Shown here in pieces: positions 22,081 to 31,859 of a DNA stretch of 64,000 bases (the stretch's first letter is position 1; each line of letters begins with the position of its first letter). Source of the DNA: Leptobrachium leishanense (lineage: Eukaryota; Chordata; Amphibia; Anura; Megophryidae). The position numbers and the translations under genes were made by a program. The notes beneath the pieces are model-generated. The model saw nothing but the letters and a program-made list of their open reading frames with translations, did no database searches and was not told the origin of the DNA. The stretch covers positions 193,172,954-193,236,953 of the forward strand of contig CM019063.1 in the NCBI GenBank assembly GCA_009667805.1, given 5' to 3'.

Positions 22081-25015
22081 CAGGGCCGGCGCTACCGCTA
22101 GGCGAGCTAGGCGGCCGCCTAGAGCGCAGCGCCGCCTAGGGCGCAGCGGAGCTCCACAATTTTGAAACCGGCAACATTTTGCGCCGCCGACACCTCTGCA
22201 CTATTTTTTTGTAAGCGCCAGTGCCGCGGCAGCATCTAATTTGCCGGCGCATAGATACAATGCGTGATGTTGATGCTGACCGCGCCCACCCCACACGCAT
22301 GCGTCCACATGAGAGCGCGGGATCAAGACGCGTGGTGGATCCTGAGGCACGGCAGCCAGCAAATGATTTGTTGCTGACAACGCTCCTACGGCTCCCGCCG
22401 GGCCCTGGACCAGCCAGCTACGCTACCCACCAGGTATGTGCCAGCTAGCTGCCTGTCCCAGTCTCAGCCCCAACAAATGATCCGCCGGGGTACTGATCCA
22501 AGAGTACCACCGGCGACCAATGGTGCCATGAAGCGTCCACCGGGTGCTCCCTCGCAGAGGGTAAGAAATGTAATGGCCAGCTGTACCGTTAAGGCGGCGG
22601 CCTCACTTCCGGCTCCTGACCGGGGACATGTCTGCAGGGAACCCCCTCGCAGAGGGGAAGAAATGTAACGGCGGGATGGCATCCTCAGGTAGGCCTCACT
22701 ATCGGAGCCTCAGAGCTCCGCTGCATGCTGCTGAGACAGTGAGGGTCTCAACAAGGAAGAGACAGGATTCGGGGCCCAGTGTGTGCCGTGTGTGTGTGTG
22801 TATCGTGCCTCCATAAGAGTCCCCAGTGCACCGGCTGCCTGCACAGAGAGAAAGAGCAGGTAGGAGGGCAATGGGGGGAATGAGCAGCCTGTTTAAATTC
22901 ATGCCGGACTGGTATGCAATTTACCCTAGGCTGGGTGGCCTTAGGGCCAGTATAGTGGCCAATTGCTACACATTAGGAAACTGGCTTTATGATAATAACA
23001 TAATTAGGGAAGGTGCCAGCAGTTCATCACCTCCCCCCCCATCCTTGTGGGTGTGGCTACCTGAGTGCGGGCAGCATGTGGAAGTCCCATGCTGCTTTAG
23101 CGTCTGACTGAGTCTCCTCCTCCTCCTGCTGCTACAAAGGAAAGGTATCAGCCCCTGCAGGGCACTCACTGCAGTGCTATCTGCTCTCTAGGAGTGTGCA
23201 GTCCAGGGGTTAAATCTCCCAGAGCATGGGCCAAATGGCATCTGTAGAGCAAGCACAGTTGTGGAGATATTGGAGGAAAAGAAAGTCCATATGCTATAAA
23301 ACCAAACAAACCTCACAGGTACATGTGGTGCACACATAGGGTTGTGCTGTTCTCATTAACACCAGGCAGCAAGTAGTGAAACTGGTCTGAATGCTGTGAG
23401 CTGCAGGCAGGGGCGTACGGTGCTTATATTTACTCAATGCGGAACCCCTAGGATGTAAAACTGTGAGCCCAGGGGAGCAGGGAAAAAGCTAGATATCAAG
23501 GGCATGTTCCATCTATTTCTCCACACACAGCACACTGATACTGACACTACTATCACTGCCAGGCTGAGCTCTGTATGAAACATATAAAGATAATTCATAA
23601 CATACAGAGCCAACTCACACTATCACTCTCAGGCAGAGCTCAGAGTGTGTTTTGACAGCACAGAGCCCACTCTGACTCCCAGAACTCAAAGCACTTGTAA
23701 AGATAAAGAAATCCCATTAATAAAAAAAAATGTATGTGGCCCAAAGAACCTGCCCTCTGTATGCTTATATACTGGGCTCAGGACACTGTCAGCCTGCCCT
23801 CTAAATGTATAAACATTGTGCACATGGCACTGCCAGCCTGCCCTCTGTATAACTATATAATGTTCACGTGGCACTGCCAGCCTGCCCTCTGTATCCTTAT
23901 ATACTGGGCACATGACACTTCCAGCCTGCCCTCTATTCCTATATACTGGGAACATGGCACATGTCCTCTGTATTCCTATATACTGGGCACATGGCACTGC
24001 TAGACTGTCCTCTGTATTCCTATATCCTGGGCAAATGGCACTGCTAGCCTGTCCTCTGTATTCCTATATACTGGGCAAATGGCACTGCTAGCCTGTCCTC
24101 TGTATTCCTATATACTGGGCAAATGGCACTGCTAGCCTGTCCTCTGTATTCCTATATACTGGGCAAACGGCACTGCCAGCCTGCCCTCTGTATCCCTATA
24201 TACTGGGCACATGGCACTGCCAGCCTGCCCTCTCTAGTTTTGAAAATATTGGGTACTGGCAGCCTACCTTCGGTGTATCTGTATGCTGGGCACTGACAGC
24301 CTGACCTCTGCTTACAATCTTGCCAGCCTGCCTGTCTGTAAACTATTGGACTGGGGCACTGCCAGGCTGCTCTCTGTATGACAATAGGATTGACCATGTC
24401 CAACCTGTCTTCTGTTTGCCAATTGCTAATTGACTAATGTTATATGAAGGAAACCTTGTTAGCCTTCTCTGCATGCCATGTCCCAATATGATGGAAGTGG
24501 GTAGCCAGCCGGCCCGACCATAGTGCAGGTGTGATCATGATATAACATAATGGATGTGGGTGTATTTTGGGTGGCGTGGTGGTGGGGGGCAGCATTTCAT
24601 CCTTCGCTCCAGGCAGCCCAATGTCTTGGGCCGGCCCTGTGTGCGTGTGTGTGCCTTTTGTGTGTGTGTGGGTAGGTGTGCCTTCTGTGTGTGTGTGTGT
24701 GCGCGCCTTGTGTGTGTGCCTTCTATGTGTGTGTGGGTGAAGTGGACCTCTGTGATCCGCTCATACACACTGCCCGTTACTGTGCGTTTCATTGCTGTGG
24801 ATTCTGTGATACGCACGCTCATACACACCGTACATGACTGTGAGTTTTATTGCTGTGGAGCTCTGTGATATGCTCATACACATCGCATATTACTGTGTTT
24901 TATTGCTGTGGAGCTCTGTGATACGCTCACACATGGCACGTGTTTTTTTTTTTTTGGGGGGGGGTGCAAGTAGCTGGCCTGGCCTAGGGCGCAAAATAGC
25001 CTAGCACCGGCCCTG
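22081..25015. mobile_element. hAT-like non-autonomous element, 2.9 kb, with minisatellite
   Basis: The ends are CAGGGCCGGCGCTA (left) and TAGCACCGGCCCTG (right), an imperfect inverted repeat. The 8-bp target duplication 'gaggtacc' is perfect (22073-22080 and 25016-25023). Subterminal parts repeat 'cgcctagg...gcgcag' at the left and 'ggcctagggcgcaaaa' at the right. The interior holds an exon-like but unrecognised GC-rich part, a 44-bp minisatellite and GT-rich microsatellites (24640-24740). I find no transposase, so the element needs one in trans. The ORFs within (for example 22438-22668 and 24554-24868) show no domain. Confidence 0.88.
23735..24235. repeat. Minisatellite, 44-bp period, inside the hAT-like element
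   Basis: The unit is about 44 bp, containing 'ctgtcctctgtattcctata' and 'tactgggcaaatggcactgc'. About ten units are seen, the best preserved between 23990 and 24180. The outer units are diverged. This unit is unrelated to the ATCCATGAGCTGGGG minisatellite. Confidence 0.9.
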
Positions 25016-25650
25016 GAGGTACCCCACTGGTAACAAGACCTTGCGCCGAATAAACTCCATTTACCACAACCCTCTGTTGTCTGTCACTCAGCCACTGCCT
25101 AATCCAGTCAACAATATTGGAATCCAAGCTCAAAGATTGCAATTTATTGATAAGCCTTCTATGCGGAACAGTATCAAAAGCCTTACTGAAATCTAAATAA
25201 GCAATGTCTACTGCACCACCTGTGTCTATTATTTTTGTTACCCAATCAAAAAAATCAATAAGATTAGTTTGGCATGATCTCCCTGAGGTAAACCCATGTT
25301 GTTTCTGATCCTGTAATCTATGTGTTTTTAGATGTTCAACAATCCTTTCCTTTAACATGGTTTCCATTAATTTCCCCACTACTGACGTAAGACTAACTGG
25401 CCTATAGTTCCCTGATTCCTCCCTACTACCCTTCTTGTAAATGGGCACAACATTTGCTAATTTCCAGTCTTCTGGGACGACTCCCGTTAACAAGGATTGG
25501 TTAAATAAATCTGTTAATGGTTTTGCTATTACATCACTGAGCTCTTTTAATAATTTAGGGTGGATCCCATCAGGCCCCATTGACTTATTTGTCTTTACTT
25601 TAGACAGCTGCTGTAGAACCTCCTCTAATCCCAAGAGTGCTGCCATAGAT

Positions 25651-26576
25651 AACCAAACGAGTTGAGAGGAGCTGAGTCTCCACAGCATACACACAGACTG
25701 CACTGCATCTCTTCCCTCTGCACCGAGAATCAAGCATCAAGGTATCCAGGATTCAACATGCCGTCCACCACTATATTCCAGACTGCTCTATTCTTGCAAT
25801 TGTATTTTATGTCTGCATTTATTAATCTCTGGCTGACTAGTTGTCTTTGAAATTACACTCTCTTTGTCTTATAAAATCCCCCTATGCTTCTCCCTCCCGC
25901 CCTACGTCGTAAATAGTTATCAACCTGGGCACTTTTACCAAACCTCACTCTTTCGCCACAGCATACACACACAGACTGAACTGCATCTATTCCTGCTGCT
26001 GTCCGATCCACCCAGGCCGTCCCTAATTACAGGTTTCCTTTCCAGCGCTTTCCACTTCTCTCTCTAATTACTCTTACTAAACCCAAGCTTCTGGTCCTTC
26101 CCATGCAAGCCCTGCTATATTCCTTCTGGCCAACATTTTCACCTTCCCTCTGCTCCCATTTGTTTCACTTACTCCAGGCCCTTAGATTGTAAACTCACAG
26201 GATGTCTGGCTGAGCAATTACTTAGTGCTGTACTACCTGGACAGTTCCAGTATCCGACGGGCAGGGTTGTCTTTTCCTCATTTATCATGTACGTCGGTTT
26301 GTGCTCCCCCATTGTAAAGTGCTAAGGAATATGCTGGCTCTATATAAATGCCAGTAACTGTACAATGGACACCCATCATAACCAAAAACGTCTTTGCTTC
26401 GCTCTGTCTACCTGCAAGCTCCAGCACCACCATGAAAGGATTGGTAACATCAAAGCAACTGTACATGTAGCATGTGCTTTGTTCATTAAATTAGATGGGG
26501 GTTTAGTTTCCATTATTATTACTGTAATTATATGTTGTACTAGTTTTTGGATTGTAGAAAGGAGTGTAATGTCTGA
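25651..26576. other. Gene-free stretch with LINE/SINE-type tail
   Basis: Two related blocks contain 'cagcatacacacagactg' (about 25680 and 25965). From about 26180 to 26360 there is a tail-like segment ('cccttagattgtaaactcac', 'cattgtaaagtgctaaggaa', 'ctctatataaatgcc') of the CR1/L2-derived type seen elsewhere in the window. I see no host exon. Confidence 0.5.
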
Positions 26577-26783
26577 TTTTAAGGCAGGACACGGAGGCTT
26601 CGTATTTGCTATTCTCTCTTAACTGCCCCAACAGCAGCGAAGAAAACTTTATTGAAAATTAACAGAAAACAAACAGTCCTCCCTTCCCCAACGTGGGGAG
26701 GGGGACCAAGCTCCCCAGCTCCTCCCCATCCAGTCCATAAATCACTCCCCCGGAAGCAGCCCCTCCTCTTTCTTCGCTGCTCC
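26577..26783. repeat. Left inverted terminal repeat of DIRS copy 1
   Basis: It starts 'ttttaaggcaggacacggag' and continues 'ctcttaactgccccaacagc'. From 'ctattctctcttaac' on, it is the near-perfect reverse complement of 31860-32040. The outermost 25 bp differ from the right end and are instead matched by the internal complementary region. Confidence 0.9.
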
Positions 26784-27150
26784 CGGCGGTAGCAGTCAGA
26801 TAAGTATTAGCTCTCATATATTTATCTACTTCTATCTCCTTTTTACTCTCAGAGCTTCCCGACCCGGTCCAAAACCGCGGCGGTTCGCTCATTCGTCCGT
26901 TCCTGGCGTCGGCAGTGTTAGCCGGCGCCGGGTTCGGGCATTCTCCCTGTCTCTGCACAGCTTTGATTTCTCGCGCTGTATCCCTGCATTGCGCGCACGA
27001 GCTCCACACGCGTCTCTAGCCACGCCCCCTCAAACCCCGCAGTATCGCGGGAGATAGCGGCCACCATCTTGGATTTCCCTTTCACAGCGCGGCACACACA
27101 CGCACTCTCCGCTCAGCCTAGCTCTGCAGCCGTTCGCTTCCCTTCATACC

Positions 27151-30100
27151 ATGTCGACTCCCAAGCCTGGCCAAACGGATGCTCCCTCCTCGGAGGACAT
27201 ACCATCCTCAGACCCCGGATCTGAACGTAGCTCCCTCTCCCCAGAGCAATATGCCCGCAAGAAACATAAAAAATCTAAACGACTTTCTACAGAGTCCAGA
27301 TTTGCCCGCATGGAGGCTTCCCTGCAGACATCCGTCTCACAGGCAGTGGCTGCAGCAGTTTCCTCACTCTCTGAGTCATGGCACAAATCTCTCACGGAGG
27401 CCATCTCCTCCACCCTCCCCCCCATTCATGTTGATCCGGCTCCAGAGATCCCTGATGTCCCTCCAGAGGACCTGAATATGGGCTTAGACCCTGCACTCTG
27501 TGCACCCGAGATCGGACTTCCCACCGGTAGTCCAGCTGCAAGCACCAGCAGCAGAGGGGCCGGCACCCCCAGATCACTGCCTAAAACAGCCACCACGGCA
27601 CTTGTGCCAAGAAAGCGCACCCTACCCCAAGGGGCTCGGGTTAAAAAGACCAAAAAAGTCTGCCGTACTAAACCTATAGTCACCCTCACTGACTACTCAG
27701 ATTCAGATCAGGACGAAGCAGATCCAGGGATGGCTGAGGGTGAAGTCCTCGAACTCCACGCTCCGGAGGACTTAGATTTGCTAGACGCGGACGCACCCAC
27801 TTGCCAGCCCCGATCTCAGGGTACGGTGGTGTACGATCCGCAGGGCAATCCCCTCTTCGAGCCTGAGGATATTGCTCGTCCTAATTCCACGATCTGGTAC
27901 GCATCTCCACACGTGGAGCAATGGGTCGACTCGCACATCAGGTGCCCTATGACCAAAGAGGACAGGGCCAAAATGAAATTAGAATGTCCTCGCCCGGTTA
28001 CTGCCGGAAAATCATGCCTGACTCCCAATGTGGACGTCAGCTTCCAAAAAATTGTGTCCAAGCGTGGCTGGAACCCCAAAAGAGGCATTGAATTTGCCAT
28101 TAAAGGCTGCCAGGACCGTCTCCTGGATACAGCCGGCCCCCTGATTAAGCTCTTCCAACTGGCAGAGGAGGCCAAAACCAATGCATCACTGATGGACCCT
28201 TACGAGGTCACGGAATGGGTCCAACGATCCCTATGTCTGCTTGGCAACGCCAATGCTGCCCTCTCAACCGAGAGACGTAAGAGCATTCTGCTCAAAATTG
28301 ACACTGAGATGCTGCACCTAGCCACCAATGACCTAGGTGCCTCCGCACAGGGCTTCCTTTTCGGGAAACCTTTTCTCAAAGACATGGGGGAATACACTCA
28401 GGCATTCAATTCAATCGACAAGTCGGAGGCATCTCTTAAACGCATATTCTCACCTAACCGCGTTTTTGGCAGGGCCGGCAGGTTCAGGGGTCGCCCTGTC
28501 GGCCGAGCGGGCGCTAATAATTCCCGCATCGCTAGAGGCTCCGCTTCCAACACTCAGCCCACCGTTGGTTCCAGTGGCTTCCGTGGTTCCAGCTCCTTCT
28601 ACCCTCCGAGGTCACGAGCTTGGCGAGCCCGCGGATACAGAGGTGGCAGAGGTGGTCCTCCCGTTCCACAAGGACAAGGTAAGACCAATTTACATTATCC
28701 CCTCGTCCCTAGTTGCCGTGGGCGGCCGCCTCACTCAATTCCTCCCAAGATGGGCTTCACTCACATCGGACCCGTGGGTCCTCTCCACCGTGATGGGTTA
28801 CCGGATAGAACTCTGCGGTTTTCCCACTCAGACCCATTTCCCCCACCCTCCTCGGCTCGCGGATGCCCTTCGGACGCTCATCCATTCCGAGGTGATAGAC
28901 CTCAACCGCAAAAGGGCCATAGAACCCGCTTTACCCAATCCGAGGGGCTTCATCAGCTCCCTCTTCCTGGTGTCAAAGAAAGGCGGGGGGTTCCGTCCGG
29001 TCATCAACCTCCGCTCCCTCAACGATTGGGTCACTTACCATCATTTCAAGATGGAGGGCATCCCCACGTTAAAGGACATGCTCCTTCTGGGAGATTGGAT
29101 GGTCAAACTCGACCTCAAAGATGCCTACCTCTCAGTTCCCATAACGGAATCCCAAAGGGACCTCTTACAATTCCGCTGGAACGGCAAACTATGGAGATTC
29201 TCCTGCCTCCCCTTCGGACTGTCGTCCGCCCCACGATGCTTCACCAAGCTACTCAGACCCGTGGTTTCCTCCCTCCGTGCTCGGGGTATCCGACTGGTGA
29301 TCTACCTGGACGATGTTCTTCTCATGTCCCAATCACCTCACACCCTTCGGACCCATCTACGCGACACTATTTCCCTATTCCAGGAACTAGGGTTCCTTCT
29401 CAATCCAGAGAAATCGATTCTCACGCCCACTCGCTCTATAGAATTCCTGGGCTTCGTGGTGGACTCCGACCTCATGAACCTCAGTCTTCCACTGTCAAAG
29501 ATCTCCTCGATCAGGAAGGATGCAAGGATACTGCTCAGGAAGAAGACCTTCCCCCTCCGCTCCTTGGCCCGTACGGTGGGCCTCCTAGCGGCGGCTCGCA
29601 TGGCGGTTCACCCGGGACCACTACACTACAGGGCCCTCCAACGATTGAAGGCCCGTTCACTCCGGGCGAACCTCGACTATACGGATCACGTGACGCTGAC
29701 AGAGGACGCCAGATCGGATCTACGATGGTGGATAGACAACATAGTCACCTGGAACGGTCGCCCCCTGGTACCCCCTCCTCCCACGATGACCATCGATTCG
29801 GATGCCAGCAGACTGGGCTGGGGCGCGAGATGTGGGTCCCAGGAGACAGGCGGTCGCTGGTCACCTCCGGAACAGTTGTGGCACATCAATTGCCTAGAAC
29901 TCCTGGCGGGATTATTTGCACTCCGGTGCTTTGCACGACGCTCACCTCCGGACTCGGTCGTACTTCGGATGGACAACATACCTGCAGTCCGCTACATCAA
30001 CGGCCTGGGAGGCCCTCGCTCTGCAGACCTATCTGCCATGGCTCTGCGACTCTGGGAATTCTGCCTTCCCCTCGGGATCTCGGTCCACGCCCAGTTCATT

Positions 30101-31518
30101 CCCGGTCTGACCAACGAAGTGGCCGATTGGAACTCCAGGCACTTCGCGGACTCGGGAGACTGGCGACTGTCACGGCACAGTTTCTCTACACTATCCGCGC
30201 TCTGGGGGCCTTTCCAGATCGACTTGTTCGCCTCCAGGCTCAATACTCAGCTACCAGACTTCTTCAGCTGGAGACCAGATCCGGACGCCAGGGCCACGGA
30301 TGCGTTCCTCCAGGATTGGTCCAAGGGCCCCCACTATGCCTTCCCACCGTTCGTCCTCATTGCTCGCACTCTGTCACAGATCCGAGCTCAGGAGGCTTCA
30401 GTGGTCCTGATAACACCGTTTTGGAAGTCTCAACCGTGGTTCCCAACACTCTTGAGTATGGCGATGGATGTCCCGAGGCTTCTGCCTCCCTCCCCGGACC
30501 TTCTACTAGACCACGAGGGACAACCCCACCCACTGATGACCTCCCACCGTCTTCAACTCCTGGCGTGGTGGCTCTCTGGCACCCCCCTACAGGCTCACGC
30601 CTTTCGGAGCGCACTACAGACCTCTTGCTCCAATCCTGGGCTCCGGGTACCCGACTCGCCTACAAGTCCGCATGGGATGGGTGGGCTGGCTGGTGTCTGG
30701 AACGGGATAGAGATCCCTTTTCGGCCCCTGTGACAGCCCTCCTGGACTTCCTCACCCACGCCTTCGACTCTGGTAAGGCTTATCGCACAGTGAATGTCCT
30801 TCGTTCGGCCATTTCGGCTGGCCATTCTGGATTTTCGGGAGTCGCCGCGGGCTCCCATCCTTTGGTCTGTCGCCTGCTACGAGGCATGCGCTTCTCCCGC
30901 CCTCCGGCACCCAAATACTCCTGCACATGGGACGTGTCCCGGATCCTCTCCTTCCTGGATCGCTGGCCTGAGAATGCCGCTCTCTCACTGCAGGCCCTCT
31001 CGGCGAAACTCCTTATGCTTTTCTGTTTAGTGGCCTGCAAACGTGTCGGAGATGTCAGGGCGCTGGATTTCGGCGCCCGTTCTTATGTTCCAGAAGGTGT
31101 ACGCTTCGATATCACACGTCGTACCAAGACGTCCCTGACTTCGGTACTCTTCCCGTCTTTTCGGGTCTCTCCCCGTCTCTGCCCGGTTTCGTGTCTCCGG
31201 GAGTACGAGTCTCGTACTCACTCCTTCAGGGTTCTCCCGGTTTCACCTCTCTTTGTCTCTTTTCGATCTCCTCATAAACCGGTCTCCTCTCCCACTTTGG
31301 CTCGTTGGATGCGATGGCTTATGGCACAAGCCGGGGTGGATGTGTCGGCTTTCGGGGCCCATTCTGTCCGTAGTGCCTCCGCCTCTAAGGCGGCCTCGAT
31401 GGGATGTCGACTGGAGGACATCTTACGTGCGGCTGACTGGTCTAGCGAATCCACGTTTCGTACCTTCTACTTTAAGCCCATTGTCCATTGGTCGGATGCG
31501 GCTCCTGTTCCGCTTTGA
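27151..31518 (+). CDS. DIRS copy 1: continuous gag to tyrosine recombinase frame
   Basis: One ATG-started frame of 1455 codons covers two functional parts. Residues 1 to about 510 are gag-like: an acidic, proline-rich N-terminus, then a conserved core ('CPRPVTAGKSCLTPNVDVSF', 'NANAALSTERRKSILLKID') and a glycine/arginine-rich tail ('GYRGGRGG'). Residues from about 1120 are the recombinase: an SAM-like N-domain ('QSWAPGTRLAYKSAWDGW'), box I with the catalytic Arg in 'VACKRVGDVRALDF', the HSVR motif ('GAHSVRSASASKAASMG') and the tyrosine in 'FRTFYFKP'. The residues between are low-complexity and lie over the RT gene, which uses the next frame. Whether the middle is ever translated is unknown; separate initiation or splicing may produce the recombinase. 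Confidence 0.88.
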   Translation: MSTPKPGQTDAPSSEDIPSSDPGSERSSLSPEQYARKKHKKSKRLSTESRFARMEASLQTSVSQAVAAAVSSLSESWHKSLTEAISSTLPPIHVDPAPEIPDVPPEDLNMGLDPALCAPEIGLPTGSPAASTSSRGAGTPRSLPKTATTALVPRKRTLPQGARVKKTKKVCRTKPIVTLTDYSDSDQDEADPGMAEGEVLELHAPEDLDLLDADAPTCQPRSQGTVVYDPQGNPLFEPEDIARPNSTIWYASPHVEQWVDSHIRCPMTKEDRAKMKLECPRPVTAGKSCLTPNVDVSFQKIVSKRGWNPKRGIEFAIKGCQDRLLDTAGPLIKLFQLAEEAKTNASLMDPYEVTEWVQRSLCLLGNANAALSTERRKSILLKIDTEMLHLATNDLGASAQGFLFGKPFLKDMGEYTQAFNSIDKSEASLKRIFSPNRVFGRAGRFRGRPVGRAGANNSRIARGSASNTQPTVGSSGFRGSSSFYPPRSRAWRARGYRGGRGGPPVPQGQGKTNLHYPLVPSCRGRPPHSIPPKMGFTHIGPVGPLHRDGLPDRTLRFSHSDPFPPPSSARGCPSDAHPFRGDRPQPQKGHRTRFTQSEGLHQLPLPGVKERRGVPSGHQPPLPQRLGHLPSFQDGGHPHVKGHAPSGRLDGQTRPQRCLPLSSHNGIPKGPLTIPLERQTMEILLPPLRTVVRPTMLHQATQTRGFLPPCSGYPTGDLPGRCSSHVPITSHPSDPSTRHYFPIPGTRVPSQSREIDSHAHSLYRIPGLRGGLRPHEPQSSTVKDLLDQEGCKDTAQEEDLPPPLLGPYGGPPSGGSHGGSPGTTTLQGPPTIEGPFTPGEPRLYGSRDADRGRQIGSTMVDRQHSHLERSPPGTPSSHDDHRFGCQQTGLGREMWVPGDRRSLVTSGTVVAHQLPRTPGGIICTPVLCTTLTSGLGRTSDGQHTCSPLHQRPGRPSLCRPICHGSATLGILPSPRDLGPRPVHSRSDQRSGRLELQALRGLGRLATVTAQFLYTIRALGAFPDRLVRLQAQYSATRLLQLETRSGRQGHGCVPPGLVQGPPLCLPTVRPHCSHSVTDPSSGGFSGPDNTVLEVSTVVPNTLEYGDGCPEASASLPGPSTRPRGTTPPTDDLPPSSTPGVVALWHPPTGSRLSERTTDLLLQSWAPGTRLAYKSAWDGWAGWCLERDRDPFSAPVTALLDFLTHAFDSGKAYRTVNVLRSAISAGHSGFSGVAAGSHPLVCRLLRGMRFSRPPAPKYSCTWDVSRILSFLDRWPENAALSLQALSAKLLMLFCLVACKRVGDVRALDFGARSYVPEGVRFDITRRTKTSLTSVLFPSFRVSPRLCPVSCLREYESRTHSFRVLPVSPLFVSFRSPHKPVSSPTLARWMRWLMAQAGVDVSAFGAHSVRSASASKAASMGCRLEDILRAADWSSESTFRTFYFKPIVHWSDAAPVPL
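28337..30733 (+). CDS. DIRS copy 1: reverse transcriptase, RNase H, methyltransferase-like
   Basis: This 798-codon frame is shifted by one base from the gag/recombinase frame. RT motifs begin at about residue 205: 'ISSLFLVSKKGGGFRPVINL', 'KLDLKDAYLSVPI', 'LPFGLSSAPRCFTK' and the catalytic 'VIYLDDVLLM'. RNase H follows at about 475, with 'TIDSDASRLGWGARC', 'HINCLELLAGLFAL', 'LRMDNIPAVRYIN' and 'EVADWNSRHF'. The segment 'IDLFASRLNTQLPDFFSWRP' to 'YAFPPFVLI' and 'LITPFW' matches the Dam-type methyltransferase-like region typical of DIRS1 elements. The true translation start is uncertain; the first part overlaps the end of gag, which suggests frameshifting or reinitiation. All catalytic residues that I can check are present. 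Confidence 0.92.
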   Translation: MPPHRASFSGNLFSKTWGNTLRHSIQSTSRRHLLNAYSHLTAFLAGPAGSGVALSAERALIIPASLEAPLPTLSPPLVPVASVVPAPSTLRGHELGEPADTEVAEVVLPFHKDKVRPIYIIPSSLVAVGGRLTQFLPRWASLTSDPWVLSTVMGYRIELCGFPTQTHFPHPPRLADALRTLIHSEVIDLNRKRAIEPALPNPRGFISSLFLVSKKGGGFRPVINLRSLNDWVTYHHFKMEGIPTLKDMLLLGDWMVKLDLKDAYLSVPITESQRDLLQFRWNGKLWRFSCLPFGLSSAPRCFTKLLRPVVSSLRARGIRLVIYLDDVLLMSQSPHTLRTHLRDTISLFQELGFLLNPEKSILTPTRSIEFLGFVVDSDLMNLSLPLSKISSIRKDARILLRKKTFPLRSLARTVGLLAAARMAVHPGPLHYRALQRLKARSLRANLDYTDHVTLTEDARSDLRWWIDNIVTWNGRPLVPPPPTMTIDSDASRLGWGARCGSQETGGRWSPPEQLWHINCLELLAGLFALRCFARRSPPDSVVLRMDNIPAVRYINGLGGPRSADLSAMALRLWEFCLPLGISVHAQFIPGLTNEVADWNSRHFADSGDWRLSRHSFSTLSALWGPFQIDLFASRLNTQLPDFFSWRPDPDARATDAFLQDWSKGPHYAFPPFVLIARTLSQIRAQEASVVLITPFWKSQPWFPTLLSMAMDVPRLLPPSPDLLLDHEGQPHPLMTSHRLQLLAWWLSGTPLQAHAFRSALQTSCSNPGLRVPDSPTSPHGMGGLAGVWNGIEIPFRPL

Positions 31519-31615
31519 ACTAGCAAATACGAAGCCTCCGTGTCCTGCCTTAAAATCACAAAATTTTCCTATTCCATAACGGAAAGTTTAGATTTTAATA
31601 AGGACACGGAGGCGA
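31515..31615. promoter_or_regulatory. Internal complementary region of DIRS copy 1
   Basis: It reads 'gaagcctccgtgtcctgcct' (complement of the left outer end) followed directly by 'tcacaaaattttcctattcc...ggacacggaggcgag' (complement of the right outer end). This back-to-back arrangement is diagnostic for DIRS1-type elements and is thought to template closure of the circular intermediate. It begins immediately after the recombinase stop. Confidence 0.92.
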
Positions 31616-31859
31616 GTATTTCCCGCCCTACCCCACCCGGTTTGTTTGATTCACGCATCACTCCTGGAATGGGATGGACTGTTTTGGCGGCTGCCAGGGC
31701 TCCCTTTGTTTAACCAGATTTCAGTGTCTCACTGTTCTTTCATGTCTTTTGTCTATTTCAGCCTTCTGAGTTCCCGATAGGGTTTCCCTACGCCTTGGCT
31801 CCCGATCTCCTACTCCAGTTTTGCTTCTGAGGCTCCCACCGGTGTCAGGTCGCAGCTTC

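Larger units (their letters stand above)
21108..25650 (-). mobile_element. CR1/Rex-like LINE, 5'-truncated, split by a hAT-like element
   Basis: This is a non-LTR element on the minus strand with RT and the characteristic 3' end. Its minus-strand 3' tail has 'gaaaaatgtcggcagataag' on the plus strand and 'ctatgtttctatg' type repeats. An independent 3'-end copy in plus orientation is at 39305-39606. The element is interrupted at 22081-25015 by a hAT-like element with an 8-bp duplication. The 5' limit near 25650 is where coding similarity ends. Confidence 0.9.
21342..25650 (-). pseudogene. CR1/Rex-like LINE reverse transcriptase, interrupted
   Basis: Upstream of the insertion (25650 to 25016) the frame carries RT motifs: 'KSMGPDGIHPKLLKELSD', 'NYRPVSLTSVVGKLMETM', 'HGFTSGRSCQTNLIDF' and 'AYLDFSKAFDTVPHRRL'. 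It breaks inside the 'TSGVPQGSVLGP' motif. Downstream (22080 to 21342) it resumes with 'ILFNIFISDI', the catalytic FADDTKI, 'WQLSFNVDKCKIMH' and the thumb region ('RDLGVIISEDL', 'RPHLEYCVQYW'). Both pieces lie in the same reading frame because insert plus duplication is 2943 bp, a multiple of 3. The N-terminal endonuclease is missing, and the last C-terminal residues before the 3' end are out of frame or absent. It was already truncated, hence inactive, whatever the hAT insertion did. Confidence 0.9.

Noticed and set aside
22221..24868. ORFs of 60 to 104 codons within the hAT-like element as a transposase
   Set aside because: None shows hAT catalytic or dimerisation motifs; several are microsatellite or minisatellite translations.
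27151..31518. 1455-codon ORF as a novel host protein
   Set aside because: It lies between DIRS terminal repeats and contains DIRS gag and recombinase motifs.
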